64,000 nucleotides of DNA from Tyzzerella sp. An114 (GCF_002161055.1 NZ_NFLT01000001.1:1-64000), one strand, 5' to 3'; numbered from the stretch's first letter, positions 42,003-52,123 are shown. Numbers and translations: made by a program. Notes: a model not told the origin generated them from the letters alone.

Positions 42003-42950
42003 ATGGCATTAGTAACAACAAAAGAAATGTTCGCAAAAGCTTATGAAGGACATTACGCAATCGGTGCGTTCAACATCAACAACATGGAAATTATTCAGGG
42101 AGTTGTTCGTGCTGCAAAATCACAGAATTCTGCAGTTATTTTACAGGTATCAAAGAGTGCATTAAAATATGCTAATCCTCTTTACTTAAAAGGAATGGTA
42201 GATGCTGCTGTTGCTGAAACAGGTATCGACATTGCTCTCCACTTAGACCACGGCCCAGACTTAGAAACAGTTAAAGAATGTATCGACGCTGGTTTCACAT
42301 CAGTTATGTTTGACGGTTCACACTACGATTATGAAGAAAACGTAGCTAAAACAAAAGAAGTTGTTGAGTATGCTCATGCTCACGGCGTAGTTGTTGAAGC
42401 TGAACTTGGAAAATTAGCAGGTGTTGAAGACGAAGTTAGTGTTGACGCTGCTAATGCAACATACACAGACCCAGACCAGGCTGTTGATTTCGTAAAACGT
42501 ACAGGTGTTGACTCACTTGCAATCGCTATCGGAACAAGCCACGGTGCTTACAAATTCAAAGGTGAAGCTAAACTTGACTTTGAAAGACTTGAATCAATCA
42601 CAGCTAAATTAGAAGCAGAAGGAATTCATAACTTCCCAATCGTATTACACGGTGCTTCTTCAGTAGACCAGGCTTCAGTTGAAACTTGCAACAAATACGG
42701 CGGACAGATTAACGGTGCTAAAGGTATGCCAGCTGAAATGCTTAGAAAAGCTGCATCTATGGCTGTATGTAAAATCAACATGGACACAGACTTAAGACTT
42801 GCTATGACAGCTGCTATAAGAAAGAGCTTTGCTGAAAAACCAGAAGCATTCGACCCAAGAGGATACTGTGGTGCTGCTAGAGAATATATCCAGGAAATCG
42901 TTACAAAGAAAATCCAGGAAGCTCTTGGTTCAGTAGACTCAATGAAATAA
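42003..42950 (+). CDS. fba: Class II fructose-bisphosphate aldolase
   Basis: The 315-residue zinc enzyme of glycolysis splits fructose 1,6-bisphosphate into two triose phosphates. Zinc ligands are visible in HLDHGP, VEAELG and LHGASS; GTSHGAYKF and CKINMDTDLR bind phosphate and substrate. Codon use is unlike its neighbours: many C-ending codons, CGT for Arg and AAC for Asn, as expected for a very highly expressed gene. The ATG follows AGAGAGGTG. Confidence 0.97.
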   Translation: MALVTTKEMFAKAYEGHYAIGAFNINNMEIIQGVVRAAKSQNSAVILQVSKSALKYANPLYLKGMVDAAVAETGIDIALHLDHGPDLETVKECIDAGFTSVMFDGSHYDYEENVAKTKEVVEYAHAHGVVVEAELGKLAGVEDEVSVDAANATYTDPDQAVDFVKRTGVDSLAIAIGTSHGAYKFKGEAKLDFERLESITAKLEAEGIHNFPIVLHGASSVDQASVETCNKYGGQINGAKGMPAEMLRKAASMAVCKINMDTDLRLAMTAAIRKSFAEKPEAFDPRGYCGAAREYIQEIVTKKIQEALGSVDSMK

Positions 42951-42970
42951 TTTTTTAAAATAAAAAATAC

Positions 42971-42997
42971 GGGTGTCTTTTAAAGACACCCTTTTTT
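42971..42997. terminator. Terminator between fba and the DUF2161 gene
   Basis: GGGTGTCTT pairs with AAGACACCC, with T runs on the plus strand side. Confidence 0.85.
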
Positions 42998-43703
42998 ATT
43001 TATCATTTATAATATTTCTATAATACTCTTTAACCTCTCTATACTCATCAGAATTAATAAATTCTTTACCTTTTTCTGATACTCTATAAGTCCCCTTTTT
43101 AACTCTCTCAAACCACCCATAAACATTGTTTTGAAGTATATTTCCCGTTTTTTCTTCATTACAGATTGATTTTATATCCTTTGGTGATGATGTTTGAAGT
43201 TTATAAAGAGTACAGAGTACATTTATTGATTTTTCCATATAGGCAGTCAATATTCTTCTCTTATTTATACCTCCAGAATTTAAGTCCATATTCCTTTCAG
43301 AAAATTCTTTTTTCAAAAGAGATTGTTTCTTTTTGTTTTTATAACTTTTGCCCTCAAAAGGTTCAATTATAACTTCAACAATTTTAATAGGACTATCTAA
43401 GGCAACTGTTATAAGTCCCACATTAAGTAATTTTAAAAGTTTCACCATATTTTTAAAATCTTTTGTATTCTGTCCTTTTTCCGGTCTTGGTATAACAGCA
43501 TAAACATTTTCACTAATTGTTTTTCTATCCATAACTTGATATACAAGTTTTAAATTAAATGCTGTTTTAAGTTCACATATAACAGTAATATCATCTTTTA
43601 ATGCCACAATATCACAGTTTTTAACTTCTCCCTTAACAGAAAAACCTTTATTCTCAAAAAAGTTTTTTACAGGTAAAAAAAGTTCTTCCTCTTTATATTT
43701 CAT
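42996..43703 (-). CDS. DUF2161 family protein with PD-(D/E)XK nuclease-like core
   Basis: The 235-residue protein has the N-terminal motif series GEVKNCDIVALKDD then VICELKTAFN, the D and E-x-K arrangement of the PD-(D/E)XK fold. A winged-helix-like C-terminus (about 150-230) ends with GWFERVKKGTYRVSEKG. Members are called putative PDDEXK-type phosphodiesterases without biochemical proof. Its start codon overlaps the stop codon of the aminopeptidase gene by four bases (ATGA), so the two are coupled. Confidence 0.8.
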   Translation of the reverse strand: MKYKEEELFLPVKNFFENKGFSVKGEVKNCDIVALKDDITVICELKTAFNLKLVYQVMDRKTISENVYAVIPRPEKGQNTKDFKNMVKLLKLLNVGLITVALDSPIKIVEVIIEPFEGKSYKNKKKQSLLKKEFSERNMDLNSGGINKRRILTAYMEKSINVLCTLYKLQTSSPKDIKSICNEEKTGNILQNNVYGWFERVKKGTYRVSEKGKEFINSDEYREVKEYYRNIINDK

Positions 43704-44953
43704 AACTCTTTAGCCTTTGCCATAAATTTTTCTATATCCTCAACAGTTTTTATCATATCTTTAGAGAGAACTTCATTTCCATTTTCAGTTATAAGAACAT
43801 CGTCCTCAATTCTTATACCTATTCCATATTCTTCAATATATAATCCCGGCTCAACAGTTATAACCATACCCTTTTCAAGAACTCTGTCTTTATATCTTCC
43901 AACGTCATGGGTTTCAGCACCTAAGAAATGACCTACACTATGATAATAGTATTTTGATACATCTTCAAAATTTTTAACAAGACCAATTTTTTTAAGTTCT
44001 TCAAAGTAATGTTCCTTTAATATCTCATTAAGTCTTGAATAATTCTCTCCCGGTTTCATAGCATCAATAACTTTAAGCTGACCTTCAAGAACTATATTAT
44101 ATATTTTTTTCTGTAAATCAGTGAATTTTCCATTTACAGGGAATGTCCTTGTCAAATCACCGTTATAATACCCCCACTGTGCCCCCACATCAAAAAGTAT
44201 AAGGTCGCCATCATTTGTTTTACAATTATTTTTAGAATAGTGAAGAATAGTTCCATTTTTTCCAGAAGCACCTATTGTCTGAAAAGCCTTATCCATAACA
44301 CCATTCTTTTTAAGTATAAAATCAAAATAAGCCTCTATCTCATACTCATACATACCGGCACGAGAATTTTTCATCATTTCTTCAATACCCAGTCTTGTTA
44401 TATCAATAGCCTTTCTCATAAGTGATATTTCATAATCACTTTTTATAACTCTTAAATCTCCAATAATGTCATATACATTTATAATTTTTATATGAGGATA
44501 TCTTTTTGAGAAACCTTCATAAAAAGCCACAGAAGGAGTTATATTTGATGTAATATCTCTACACTCCAAATCAAGATATAAATTTTTAATATTATTTTTA
44601 AATATAAATGATGAAATATCATCATTGTACCAGTCAATATAATTTATATTTTCAATGCCTGATTTAAAAGAGGCTTCTTCCGGTGTAATATTAGCACCAA
44701 TCCATTTTGCAAGATATCCATTATCACGCTTTATATATAAAGTTTCACCATATTCACCATTATTTTTTGTAAGTACAAATATAGCTTCCTCTCTGTCAAT
44801 GCCTGTAAGATAATAAAAATTTCTATCAGGAGTAAAAGGATAATTTTCATCACCTCTTTTTACAGGAGCTTTTCCTGCAAAAAGTATAACCGCTGATGAG
44901 TCCTCTATATTTTTAAAAAGTTTTTTTCTGTTATTTTTAAAAAATTCTGTCAA
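43700..44953 (-). CDS. Xaa-Pro aminopeptidase (M24 family, PepP-like)
   Basis: The enzyme has the PepP N-terminal domain (about 1-130; SSAVILFAGKAP and FTPDRNFYYLTGIDRE) and the pita-bread domain. The dinuclear-metal ligands are Asp in LFDVGAQWGYYNGD, His in HSVGHFLGAETHD, and Glu in VEPGLYIEEYGIGIRIEDD. It removes N-terminal residues ahead of proline. The start is uncertain: an ATG at 44962 abuts the GGAG site with no spacing, while TTG at 44953 has nine bases and is preferred (417 residues). Confidence 0.92.
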   Translation of the reverse strand: MTEFFKNNRKKLFKNIEDSSAVILFAGKAPVKRGDENYPFTPDRNFYYLTGIDREEAIFVLTKNNGEYGETLYIKRDNGYLAKWIGANITPEEASFKSGIENINYIDWYNDDISSFIFKNNIKNLYLDLECRDITSNITPSVAFYEGFSKRYPHIKIINVYDIIGDLRVIKSDYEISLMRKAIDITRLGIEEMMKNSRAGMYEYEIEAYFDFILKKNGVMDKAFQTIGASGKNGTILHYSKNNCKTNDGDLILFDVGAQWGYYNGDLTRTFPVNGKFTDLQKKIYNIVLEGQLKVIDAMKPGENYSRLNEILKEHYFEELKKIGLVKNFEDVSKYYYHSVGHFLGAETHDVGRYKDRVLEKGMVITVEPGLYIEEYGIGIRIEDDVLITENGNEVLSKDMIKTVEDIEKFMAKAKEL

Positions 44954-44993
44954 TAGTATCATCTCCAAAAATATATAATTGTGTATTATTATA

Positions 44994-47621
44994 TTATCTT
45001 TTTCCCAAAAGTTTTTCAAGTTCCACAATTACAATAGGCATAAATGATAATATAAAAACTATAAGCCATTTATCAAAATCAAGAGTACAAACTTTAAAAA
45101 TATACGAAAGTTTTGGAACGGTTATTACAGCAGACTGTAATATTAAACCAACGATAAATGAAACTACAAGAATTTTATTTGAAAATATATTTATTTTAAA
45201 TATAGAACCTTCTGAACGCATATTAAAAGCATGAACAAGCTGTGAAATACTTAAAACAGCAAAAGCCATTGTTCTTCCATAACTATATCCAACACCTTCA
45301 TCAAAATATACATGACCTATGGCAAAGGCTAAAAGTGAAAGCATACCTATCATACAGCCTTCAAGGGCAATTCTTAAACCAAGTCCCCCTGAAAATATAT
45401 TACCATTATCAGAAACAGGAGGTTTCTCCATAATATCTTTATCAGCCTTGTCCATACCTAAAGCCACAGCCGGCAGAGAGTCTGTAACCAAATTAACCCA
45501 CAAAAGTTGAATAGGCAAAAGAGGTGTAGCCCAACCAAAACACATAGCTACAAATATTGTTATAATCTCACCAATATTACTTGATATTAGAAAATGTATT
45601 GATTTTTTTATATTGGCATAAATTCTTCTTCCCTCTCTTACAGCCTCTGTTATAGTTGCAAAATTATCATCGGCAAGTATCATATCAGCTGCACCCTTAG
45701 CCACATCTGTTCCATTTTTACCCATAGCACAGCCTATATCTGCACTTTTCAAAGCTGGTGCATCGTTTACACCATCACCAGTCATAGCTGTTATATAGCC
45801 TTTACTTTTAAAAGCCTTAACAATTCTAACTTTATGTTCAGGAGAAACCCTTGCAAAAACACTATATTTTTCTATATTTTCCCTCAAATACTCATCAGGG
45901 ACAATATTAAGTTCAGCCCCTGTCATTGTTCTGTCACCATCTTTATATATTCCTATCTCTTTAGCTATTGCCTTAGCTGTAACAACATGGTCTCCTGTAA
46001 TCATAACAGGCTTTATTCCAGCTCTAACACAAGTTTTTACAGCATCATATACTTCCGGTCTAGGTGGGTCTGAAATACCAGCCAAGCCGGCAAAAACAAG
46101 ATTTTTTTCAATAAACTCACTTTTAATTGACAAAGGTTTTTCATTATACCAATTATAAGCAACAGCGATAACTCTCAAAGCTCCCTCAGCCATGTTATTA
46201 TTTAATTTTTTTATATTTTCAATGTCAATACTGTTTATATTTCTTTCCACATCTCTATCAAGAACCCTATCACAAAGTTTTATTAAAACATCAGGTGCAC
46301 CCTTTGTAATTGATATGTATTTTCCATTTTTCATTTTATGAACAGTTGTCATAAGTTTTCTCTCTGATGAAAAAGGTATCTCATAAATTCTTTTATAATC
46401 ACTGTTTATATTAAAAATACTCTCTCCACACTCAATAGCACCTTCCATAAGAGCTTTCTCCGTAGGTTCTCCCAAAACTTTTCTGTCTTCATATCTGCAA
46501 TTATTACATAAAGCTGAAAGTTTTAATATAAATTTTTTCTTTGAAATATCATCAGTAATCTTTTTTACACTGTCCGTAACTGTAACAACTCTCATTCTAT
46601 TTTGTGTCAAAGTTCCTGTTTTATCGGAACATATAACAGAAGCACTTCCAAGAGTTTCAACGGCAGGAAGTTTTCTTATTATGGCATTCTTTTTTGACAT
46701 ATTTTGCATACCAATAGCAAGAACTATTGTTACTATGGCTGGTAGACCTTCCGGTATAGCAGCAACAGCAAGACTTATTGAAGTCATAAACATTTCAAAC
46801 CAATCGCCCTTTCTAAAAACTCCCATAAGAAATATAACAAGACATATAATTACAGCAGCTGTTCCCAAAGTTTGTCCCGTTTTTGAAAGACGTTTTTGCA
46901 TAGGTGTTTCAGTTTCCTCCTCATCAATCATCATTTTTGCAATTCTTCCAACTTCTGTATTAAGTCCTGTACTTATAACAACAGCTTTTCCCTTTCCTGC
47001 TGTAATATAAGATGAGGCAAAAACCATATTTTTTCTATCTCCGAGAGATGTTTTTTCATTTGTCTTAAAATTTATATCTTTCGATACAGCTAAAGACTCA
47101 CCAGTAAGTGAGGACTCCTCAGCCTTTATGCCATTACATTCTATAATTCTTCCGTCAGCAGATATAAAATCTCCTGTTTCTATTAAAACAACATCACCTA
47201 AAACAACATCCTCCGACAATATTTCTTTAACCTTTCCCTCTCTTATAACCTTTGTATGGGGTGATGACAGCTTTTTCAATGCCTCAATAGCCTTTTCAGC
47301 TCTACTCTCTTGAACAACTCCCAAAACAGCGTTAAACACAACTATTACAAGTATTATAAAGGAGTCTATATAATCACTTTCACCTTGCATTTTTGAAACA
47401 ACGAAAGACACCACAGAGGCAATAATAAGCGTTATAACCATAAAGTCTGAAAACTGCATAATAAATCTTACAAATATATTTTTTCTCTTATCATTGTGAG
47501 AAATTATATTTTTTCCATTTTCATGTAGTCTCTTTTCAGCCTCATAATCAGAAATTCCCCTTTCAAAATCAGTATTCAATATACTTTCAAGTTCTTTCAA
47601 TGACATATTTCTTTTATCCAT
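44994..47621 (-). CDS. Calcium-transporting P-type ATPase (P2A-like)
   Basis: The 875-residue membrane pump has the actuator TGES (SSLTGESLAV), membrane helix M4 with AAIPEGLPAIV, the phosphorylation site SDKTGTLTQN, the nucleotide-binding KGAPD, and the hinge TGDGVNDAPALKSADIG. N-terminal cation ATPase and C-terminal segments of the SERCA-like type are complete. It likely exports calcium, possibly manganese. An upstream ATG at 47756 would overlap the divergent gene; the ATG at 47621 behind GGGAGAG is preferred. It leads a three-gene operon with the aminopeptidase and DUF2161. Confidence 0.92.
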   Translation of the reverse strand: MDKRNMSLKELESILNTDFERGISDYEAEKRLHENGKNIISHNDKRKNIFVRFIMQFSDFMVITLIIASVVSFVVSKMQGESDYIDSFIILVIVVFNAVLGVVQESRAEKAIEALKKLSSPHTKVIREGKVKEILSEDVVLGDVVLIETGDFISADGRIIECNGIKAEESSLTGESLAVSKDINFKTNEKTSLGDRKNMVFASSYITAGKGKAVVISTGLNTEVGRIAKMMIDEEETETPMQKRLSKTGQTLGTAAVIICLVIFLMGVFRKGDWFEMFMTSISLAVAAIPEGLPAIVTIVLAIGMQNMSKKNAIIRKLPAVETLGSASVICSDKTGTLTQNRMRVVTVTDSVKKITDDISKKKFILKLSALCNNCRYEDRKVLGEPTEKALMEGAIECGESIFNINSDYKRIYEIPFSSERKLMTTVHKMKNGKYISITKGAPDVLIKLCDRVLDRDVERNINSIDIENIKKLNNNMAEGALRVIAVAYNWYNEKPLSIKSEFIEKNLVFAGLAGISDPPRPEVYDAVKTCVRAGIKPVMITGDHVVTAKAIAKEIGIYKDGDRTMTGAELNIVPDEYLRENIEKYSVFARVSPEHKVRIVKAFKSKGYITAMTGDGVNDAPALKSADIGCAMGKNGTDVAKGAADMILADDNFATITEAVREGRRIYANIKKSIHFLISSNIGEIITIFVAMCFGWATPLLPIQLLWVNLVTDSLPAVALGMDKADKDIMEKPPVSDNGNIFSGGLGLRIALEGCMIGMLSLLAFAIGHVYFDEGVGYSYGRTMAFAVLSISQLVHAFNMRSEGSIFKINIFSNKILVVSFIVGLILQSAVITVPKLSYIFKVCTLDFDKWLIVFILSFMPIVIVELEKLLGKR

Positions 47622-47728
47622 TGTTTTTTCACTCTCCCAAGACAAGCTTTTGTATATTGAAAATATATTCCACACTGTCAGAAATAATGCCATAAACATA
47701 ATATATTTAAAAAAGGATTTATAAAAAA

Positions 47729-48352
47729 ATGGATACCAGTATAATAATACTTTCATTGTCGCTCAGTATAGACGCTTTAGGAATAGGCATATCCTATGGA
47801 ATGAAAGACATAAACATTCCCATTGTCTCAAAAATAATAATATCAGCTCAATCATTTTTAATAATAGCCCTATCACTTTTTATGGGAAATAAAATATTTC
47901 AAATTTTGCCTTCATATGTGGGAAAATATACAGGAACAATAATACTTTTATCAATGGGAATTTTTATGATTTTTCAAGGAATTTCATCTAAAAAAGAAAA
48001 ACAGGAAACTACAAAGATATTTTCAATAAAACAATGGGGAATTACTGTAAAAATAATAAAGTCCCCTCCTATTTGTGACTTTAACCGTTCAAAAAAAATA
48101 GAGCCAAAAGAAGCTATATATTTAGGTTTAGCTTTGTCTTTGGACTCTTTGGGAGTATCTTTGGGAAGTGGTATATCAGGAAATTTCAGTATTTTTCTAC
48201 CTCTTTTCGCTGTAATATTTCAATCTTTATTTATGCAAATGGGAGTATACTCAGGTAAAAAAATTAAAGGTGTATCAAAACTTTCAGAAAACATATGGGT
48301 TATAATTTCAGGTTCTCTGTTAATACTAATTGGTATTTTAAAATTTATATAG
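47729..48352 (+). CDS. YtaF / MntP-family sporulation membrane protein
   Basis: The 207-residue protein has six membrane segments in two related halves: LSLSIDALGIGISYGMK near the N-terminus and LALSLDSLGVSLGSGISG near residue 140, each with an Asp within the membrane. This is the MntP/YtaF pattern. YtaF relatives occur in spore formers; MntP relatives export manganese. It is divergent from the P-type ATPase. The region just upstream has only weak ribosome-site sequence (AAAGGATT). Confidence 0.85.
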   Translation: MDTSIIILSLSLSIDALGIGISYGMKDINIPIVSKIIISAQSFLIIALSLFMGNKIFQILPSYVGKYTGTIILLSMGIFMIFQGISSKKEKQETTKIFSIKQWGITVKIIKSPPICDFNRSKKIEPKEAIYLGLALSLDSLGVSLGSGISGNFSIFLPLFAVIFQSLFMQMGVYSGKKIKGVSKLSENIWVIISGSLLILIGILKFI

Positions 48353-48382
48353 TAAAATATATTTATAAAGGGGTGATTTATT

Positions 48383-48628
48383 ATGTTAGAGTTTATTATT
48401 TTTCCATTTATTATAAATATAATAATATATATAGTGAAACCCAAATATATTTTACTTTGTCCCGTTATAACAGCAATATTAAACATAATTGTTTACAGAA
48501 TAATGTTTAATAATATTTTTTCAGTCAATGAATACAGAGGTTTTTTATTAATAAATACATCTTTAAAAATAGTCATATCTCTTATAATTTCTTTAATTCT
48601 ATATTTCATATATAGAAATAAAAATTAA
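48383..48628 (+). CDS. Small hydrophobic membrane protein of unknown function
   Basis: The 81-residue protein is hydrophobic throughout, with about three membrane segments and few charges apart from the Arg/Lys tail. GGGGTGA precedes the ATG by about eight bases. It follows the YtaF-like gene by 30 bases, so both are probably on one transcript ending at 48632. I do not recognise the family; a DUF2651-like relation is a weak guess. Confidence 0.65.
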   Translation: MLEFIIFPFIINIIIYIVKPKYILLCPVITAILNIIVYRIMFNNIFSVNEYRGFLLINTSLKIVISLIISLILYFIYRNKN

Positions 48629-48631
48629 CAT

Positions 48632-48666
48632 AAAAAAGACCGAAAATTTTTAATTTCGGTCTTTTT
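48632..48666. terminator. Bidirectional terminator between small membrane protein and Gld-type operon
   Basis: AAAAAGACCGAAA pairs with TTTCGGTCTTTTT around an eight-base loop. Confidence 0.85.
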
Positions 48667-48671
48667 ATTAT

Positions 48672-50099
48672 TTATTTACTTTTTCTCTTTGCCATATTAA
48701 TAATACCATAAGCAGCTATTACAAAAGGAATTAAAACAACACTTATAAACATTATAATAATAGAAGCTGTTGCTCCAATATTAAGATATCTGTTACCCTC
48801 AATATTTTTAGAAGGAACAGATGTGCTTTGGTCTTTATCAATAAGCCAATTTATAGAATTTAATATAAAGTCATAATTTCCGCCGTCAACATAGCTATCT
48901 ATGTTTGAGTCAGTAATAGAACTTCCACCTAAAGCCACAATTTTTGTAGTATGTTCTGTATCTGTTGTGAATTTATCAGTTACAGCCACAGCTAAGTTAA
49001 AAGGTCCTGAAATGTCATTATCTGTCTTTTGGAAATTTTCTATACTGTCAAGCTCTTTTTTGCCATAGGACTGTCCAGAAGTTGTGAGAAGTGGTTCTAT
49101 TGTTAAAGTATCTTTTTTATTTTCAACTTCCTCAAATCCTTGAGCATAGGGGAAAAATACTTCTTCCTCATCACTAACCATATTTTTTGTTATATCATGT
49201 TGTTCAACATGAGGCATAATATAATATGGATTATTTCCATAAACATAGTCCTGTGAACCTTCAATAGTCATTGCATTATTTGCCTCAATGCCATAATTTG
49301 ATAAAAGCACAGACATATTTGTCATTGTCTCAGTACCTATACCAACATTTATAAAGGCTCTACCATCATTTGAAAGATATGTTGAAAGTTTTTGAAGTTC
49401 ACCTTCTGTTATATCTGTCATAGGACTATTTATAACAACAATGTCAGCGTCTTCAGGAACAGACTCCTCACTGTCAAGATAAAGACTTTCAATTTCATAA
49501 TTATCATTTTGAAGTTTTGTCAAAAGACTACTTCCAAAATCCTGTTCACTGTGACCTTTAAGCATATATATTTTATTCATTTCAGCCCCAGAAACATATA
49601 AAACAGCACTTGTTATACAAGTCTCAACATTGAAACTTTTCATATACATCATATTAGTAGCTTCATCAACACCATATTCAGCCATATCATTTTGAGTTAT
49701 AACCCTATATTTTTCTCCACTCTCAACTATGACTGTACCAACAGATAAATTTTGAGTTGTAGTTGAATACATCATAGCGATTTGTGGATTTTCATAAGGG
49801 TCAACAAACTCTGTATGTATATGAGAAGATAAATTTTCATAATTTTCAAAAATCTCCTCTATAACAGGGTCTTCACTTCCCTTTTCATATAAAGCATACA
49901 TATTTACATCTGTATCAAGAGATGAAATTATATTTTTGCTCTGTTCAGAGAGAGTATAAAGTTTTTCTTTTGTGGCATCAAATTTTATATTTAAACTGCC
50001 AGCAAAAACATTTAAAACAATTATCACAGCCAAAACAACAGCTGTTATAATAGCACTTTTTGTGCCATATTTTAATACAATATTATTCTTATCCTTCAA
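48672..50099 (-). CDS. GldG-like ABC transporter auxiliary protein
   Basis: The 475-residue protein has an N-terminal membrane segment (about 12-33), then an extracytoplasmic region with GAEMNKIYMLKGHSEQDF and DADIVVINSPMTDITEGELQKLSTYLSN, as in GldG/DUF4350 ABC auxiliary proteins. A C-terminal membrane segment (about 445-468) ends it. The start is TTG at 50099, eight bases behind AAGGAGG; this leaves 13 bases after the permease gene. In Firmicutes these systems have unknown cargo; the gliding-motility name comes from Bacteroidetes. Confidence 0.85.
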   Translation of the reverse strand: MKDKNNIVLKYGTKSAIITAVVLAVIIVLNVFAGSLNIKFDATKEKLYTLSEQSKNIISSLDTDVNMYALYEKGSEDPVIEEIFENYENLSSHIHTEFVDPYENPQIAMMYSTTTQNLSVGTVIVESGEKYRVITQNDMAEYGVDEATNMMYMKSFNVETCITSAVLYVSGAEMNKIYMLKGHSEQDFGSSLLTKLQNDNYEIESLYLDSEESVPEDADIVVINSPMTDITEGELQKLSTYLSNDGRAFINVGIGTETMTNMSVLLSNYGIEANNAMTIEGSQDYVYGNNPYYIMPHVEQHDITKNMVSDEEEVFFPYAQGFEEVENKKDTLTIEPLLTTSGQSYGKKELDSIENFQKTDNDISGPFNLAVAVTDKFTTDTEHTTKIVALGGSSITDSNIDSYVDGGNYDFILNSINWLIDKDQSTSVPSKNIEGNRYLNIGATASIIIMFISVVLIPFVIAAYGIINMAKRKSK

Positions 50100-50112
50100 A
50101 ATTTTTACCTCC

Positions 50113-50976
50113 TTAACTCCAGCGTTTTTTATCAACACTTCTTACGGTTAAGTATATAAAGCCTGCCGCAAAAGTAATATAATACACAATAGTTGTAAAA
50201 TCAAAAATACCCAACATAAATTTAGAAAATTTGGATATTACAGCAAAGCTCATAACAAAATTGTAAAGGAAAGTATCATAAAATTCAGGCTTAACAAAAA
50301 ATACTATCAAACCTATAACAAAAAACACACCGCCTGAAATAACTGAATATTTTATATTATTTACAGAATTATACACAAAAAGTCCTATAATAATACAAAT
50401 CAAAATAGCCAAACCACAGCCATAATTTCTTCCTTCAGGCACGCCTTTTCCTATTGCCTCTATCATAAAAAGTACAAACAATATGCCGAAAGTTCCAATT
50501 CCTGCCACAACTTGGTTATCTGTCAAAGATGAAACCCATATTCCAACAGCTATAAAACACATACCCATAAAAAAGAAACCTACATAGGCACTTATAATCT
50601 GACCTGTGGGAACATTTCCAAAGAAACTTAAAATTATAGGAAATATTAATGTAATTATAAGACCCATAGCAAAAAGTGCAGAAGCTGCAAAAAATTTAGC
50701 TAAAACTATTTCATAAACCTTAACAGGGGCAGTCAAAAGAAGTTGGTCTGTTTTCTGTTTTGACTCCTCACTAAAAAGTCTCATTGTTATAATAGGTACA
50801 AGTATAAGTAAAACTATAACAACATTTGATAAAATCAAATGATAATCAGGGCTTAATGATAGCACATTATAAAGTGAAAAATATATGGCTGTAACAAGTA
50901 CAAATATTGTCAAAAAAGCATATCCTATAAATGAACAAAAATAATTGCCAAATTCTCTTTTAAATATAGCTGACAT
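50113..50976 (-). CDS. ABC-2 type permease (GldF-like)
   Basis: The 287-residue protein has six membrane segments. The N-terminus MSAIFKREFGNYFCSFIGYAF and the region PIITMRLFSEESKQKTDQLLLTAPV are the GldF-like ABC-2 permease signature. It forms the channel of a predicted exporter together with the ATPase gene just upstream; their stop and start codons overlap (TAATG). Cargo unknown. Confidence 0.88.
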   Translation of the reverse strand: MSAIFKREFGNYFCSFIGYAFLTIFVLVTAIYFSLYNVLSLSPDYHLILSNVVIVLLILVPIITMRLFSEESKQKTDQLLLTAPVKVYEIVLAKFFAASALFAMGLIITLIFPIILSFFGNVPTGQIISAYVGFFFMGMCFIAVGIWVSSLTDNQVVAGIGTFGILFVLFMIEAIGKGVPEGRNYGCGLAILICIIIGLFVYNSVNNIKYSVISGGVFFVIGLIVFFVKPEFYDTFLYNFVMSFAVISKFSKFMLGIFDFTTIVYYITFAAGFIYLTVRSVDKKRWS

Positions 50977-52031
50977 TATAAGTCACTCTCCTTTTTTTCA
51001 TCAGAGGATATATTTTCTGTTTTTTCTTCATTTTCAGCATCTTCAGAATTTTTTTCATCAGAAACTTCTTCCTCTTTATTTTCTTCATCACATTCAAAAT
51101 CAGAGTTTGTGACCTCCATAAATATTTCTTCAAGAGACATTTCAACAGGTTTTATAACAAGTATTTTATATCCGTTAGAAATTGCATTGTCAAACAAAAT
51201 TTCTCTTAAATCACAATTTTCATCAGTTTCAAGTATAAAATCAAAAGAACCTTCCTCTTTATCTTCCTGTCTCTCTATATTTATTATTTTTTCTTCTTTT
51301 TCAAGAGCTTTTTCAATAATATCAATATCACCTTTCAAACAAACTCTAAGTTTATGAGTTTTAGATAAAGTATCTGAGAGTCTTTCTGTTGTGTCCTGTG
51401 CAACAATTTTTCCGTTATTTATAATCATTACTCTGTCACAAATCTCTTGAACTTCTGAAAGTATATGAGAGCTTAATATAACAGTATGATTTTTTCCCAG
51501 AGATTTTATAACATTTCTTATATCTATAATCTGTTTAGGGTCAAGACCAGAAGTAGGTTCATCAAGTATTATTATTTCAGGATTTCCAATAATAGCCTGT
51601 GCAATACCCACTCTCTGTTTATATCCTTTTGATAAGTTTTTTATAAGTTTTTCTGAAACGTGAGATATTTTAACTTTATCCTTAACATCTTCAATCATAT
51701 TTTGTATTTCAGACTTTTTGACCTTTTTCAGTCTACAAACAAATTTTAAATACTCGTCAACTGTCATATCCTGATAAAGAGGTGGATTTTCAGGCAAATA
51801 TCCTATTTTAGATTTCGCCTTATAGGCATCTTTGATAATGTCAAATCCTGCAACTTTAACAGTACCTTCACTAGGTGAAAGATAACCTGTTATAATATTC
51901 ATTGTAGTTGATTTTCCGGCACCATTAGGCCCAAGAAAACCTAAAATTTCTCCATCGCTGACTGTAAAAGATATACCCTTTACAGCAGTATAGCTTCCGT
52001 AGTTTTTAAAAAGATTATTTACTTCCAGCAA
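50976..52031 (-). CDS. ABC transporter ATP-binding protein (GldA-like) with acidic tail
   Basis: The 351-residue ATPase has Walker A LGPNGAGKSTTMN, signature LSKGYKQRVGIAQA, Walker B IIILDEPTSGLD and H-loop SSHILSEV. After the ATPase core (about residue 230) is a C-terminal domain. The last 40 residues are almost all Glu, Asp, Lys and Ser, an unusual acidic tail for this family. It is the first gene of a three-gene exporter operon. Confidence 0.9.
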   Translation of the reverse strand: MLEVNNLFKNYGSYTAVKGISFTVSDGEILGFLGPNGAGKSTTMNIITGYLSPSEGTVKVAGFDIIKDAYKAKSKIGYLPENPPLYQDMTVDEYLKFVCRLKKVKKSEIQNMIEDVKDKVKISHVSEKLIKNLSKGYKQRVGIAQAIIGNPEIIILDEPTSGLDPKQIIDIRNVIKSLGKNHTVILSSHILSEVQEICDRVMIINNGKIVAQDTTERLSDTLSKTHKLRVCLKGDIDIIEKALEKEEKIINIERQEDKEEGSFDFILETDENCDLREILFDNAISNGYKILVIKPVEMSLEEIFMEVTNSDFECDEENKEEEVSDEKNSEDAENEEKTENISSDEKKESDL

Positions 52032-52123
52032 AGCTATCCCTCCATTATAATATTAATCAAATATTATTTTATAACATATGACTTAAAAAAGTGTGAATAT
52101 TTTATGAACTTTTTACAAATAAA

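Noticed and set aside
47622-47756. N-terminal extension of the P-type ATPase to ATG 47756
   Set aside because: It would overlap the divergent YtaF-like gene, adds a hydrophobic stretch foreign to the family and has no ribosome site; ATG 47621 fits.
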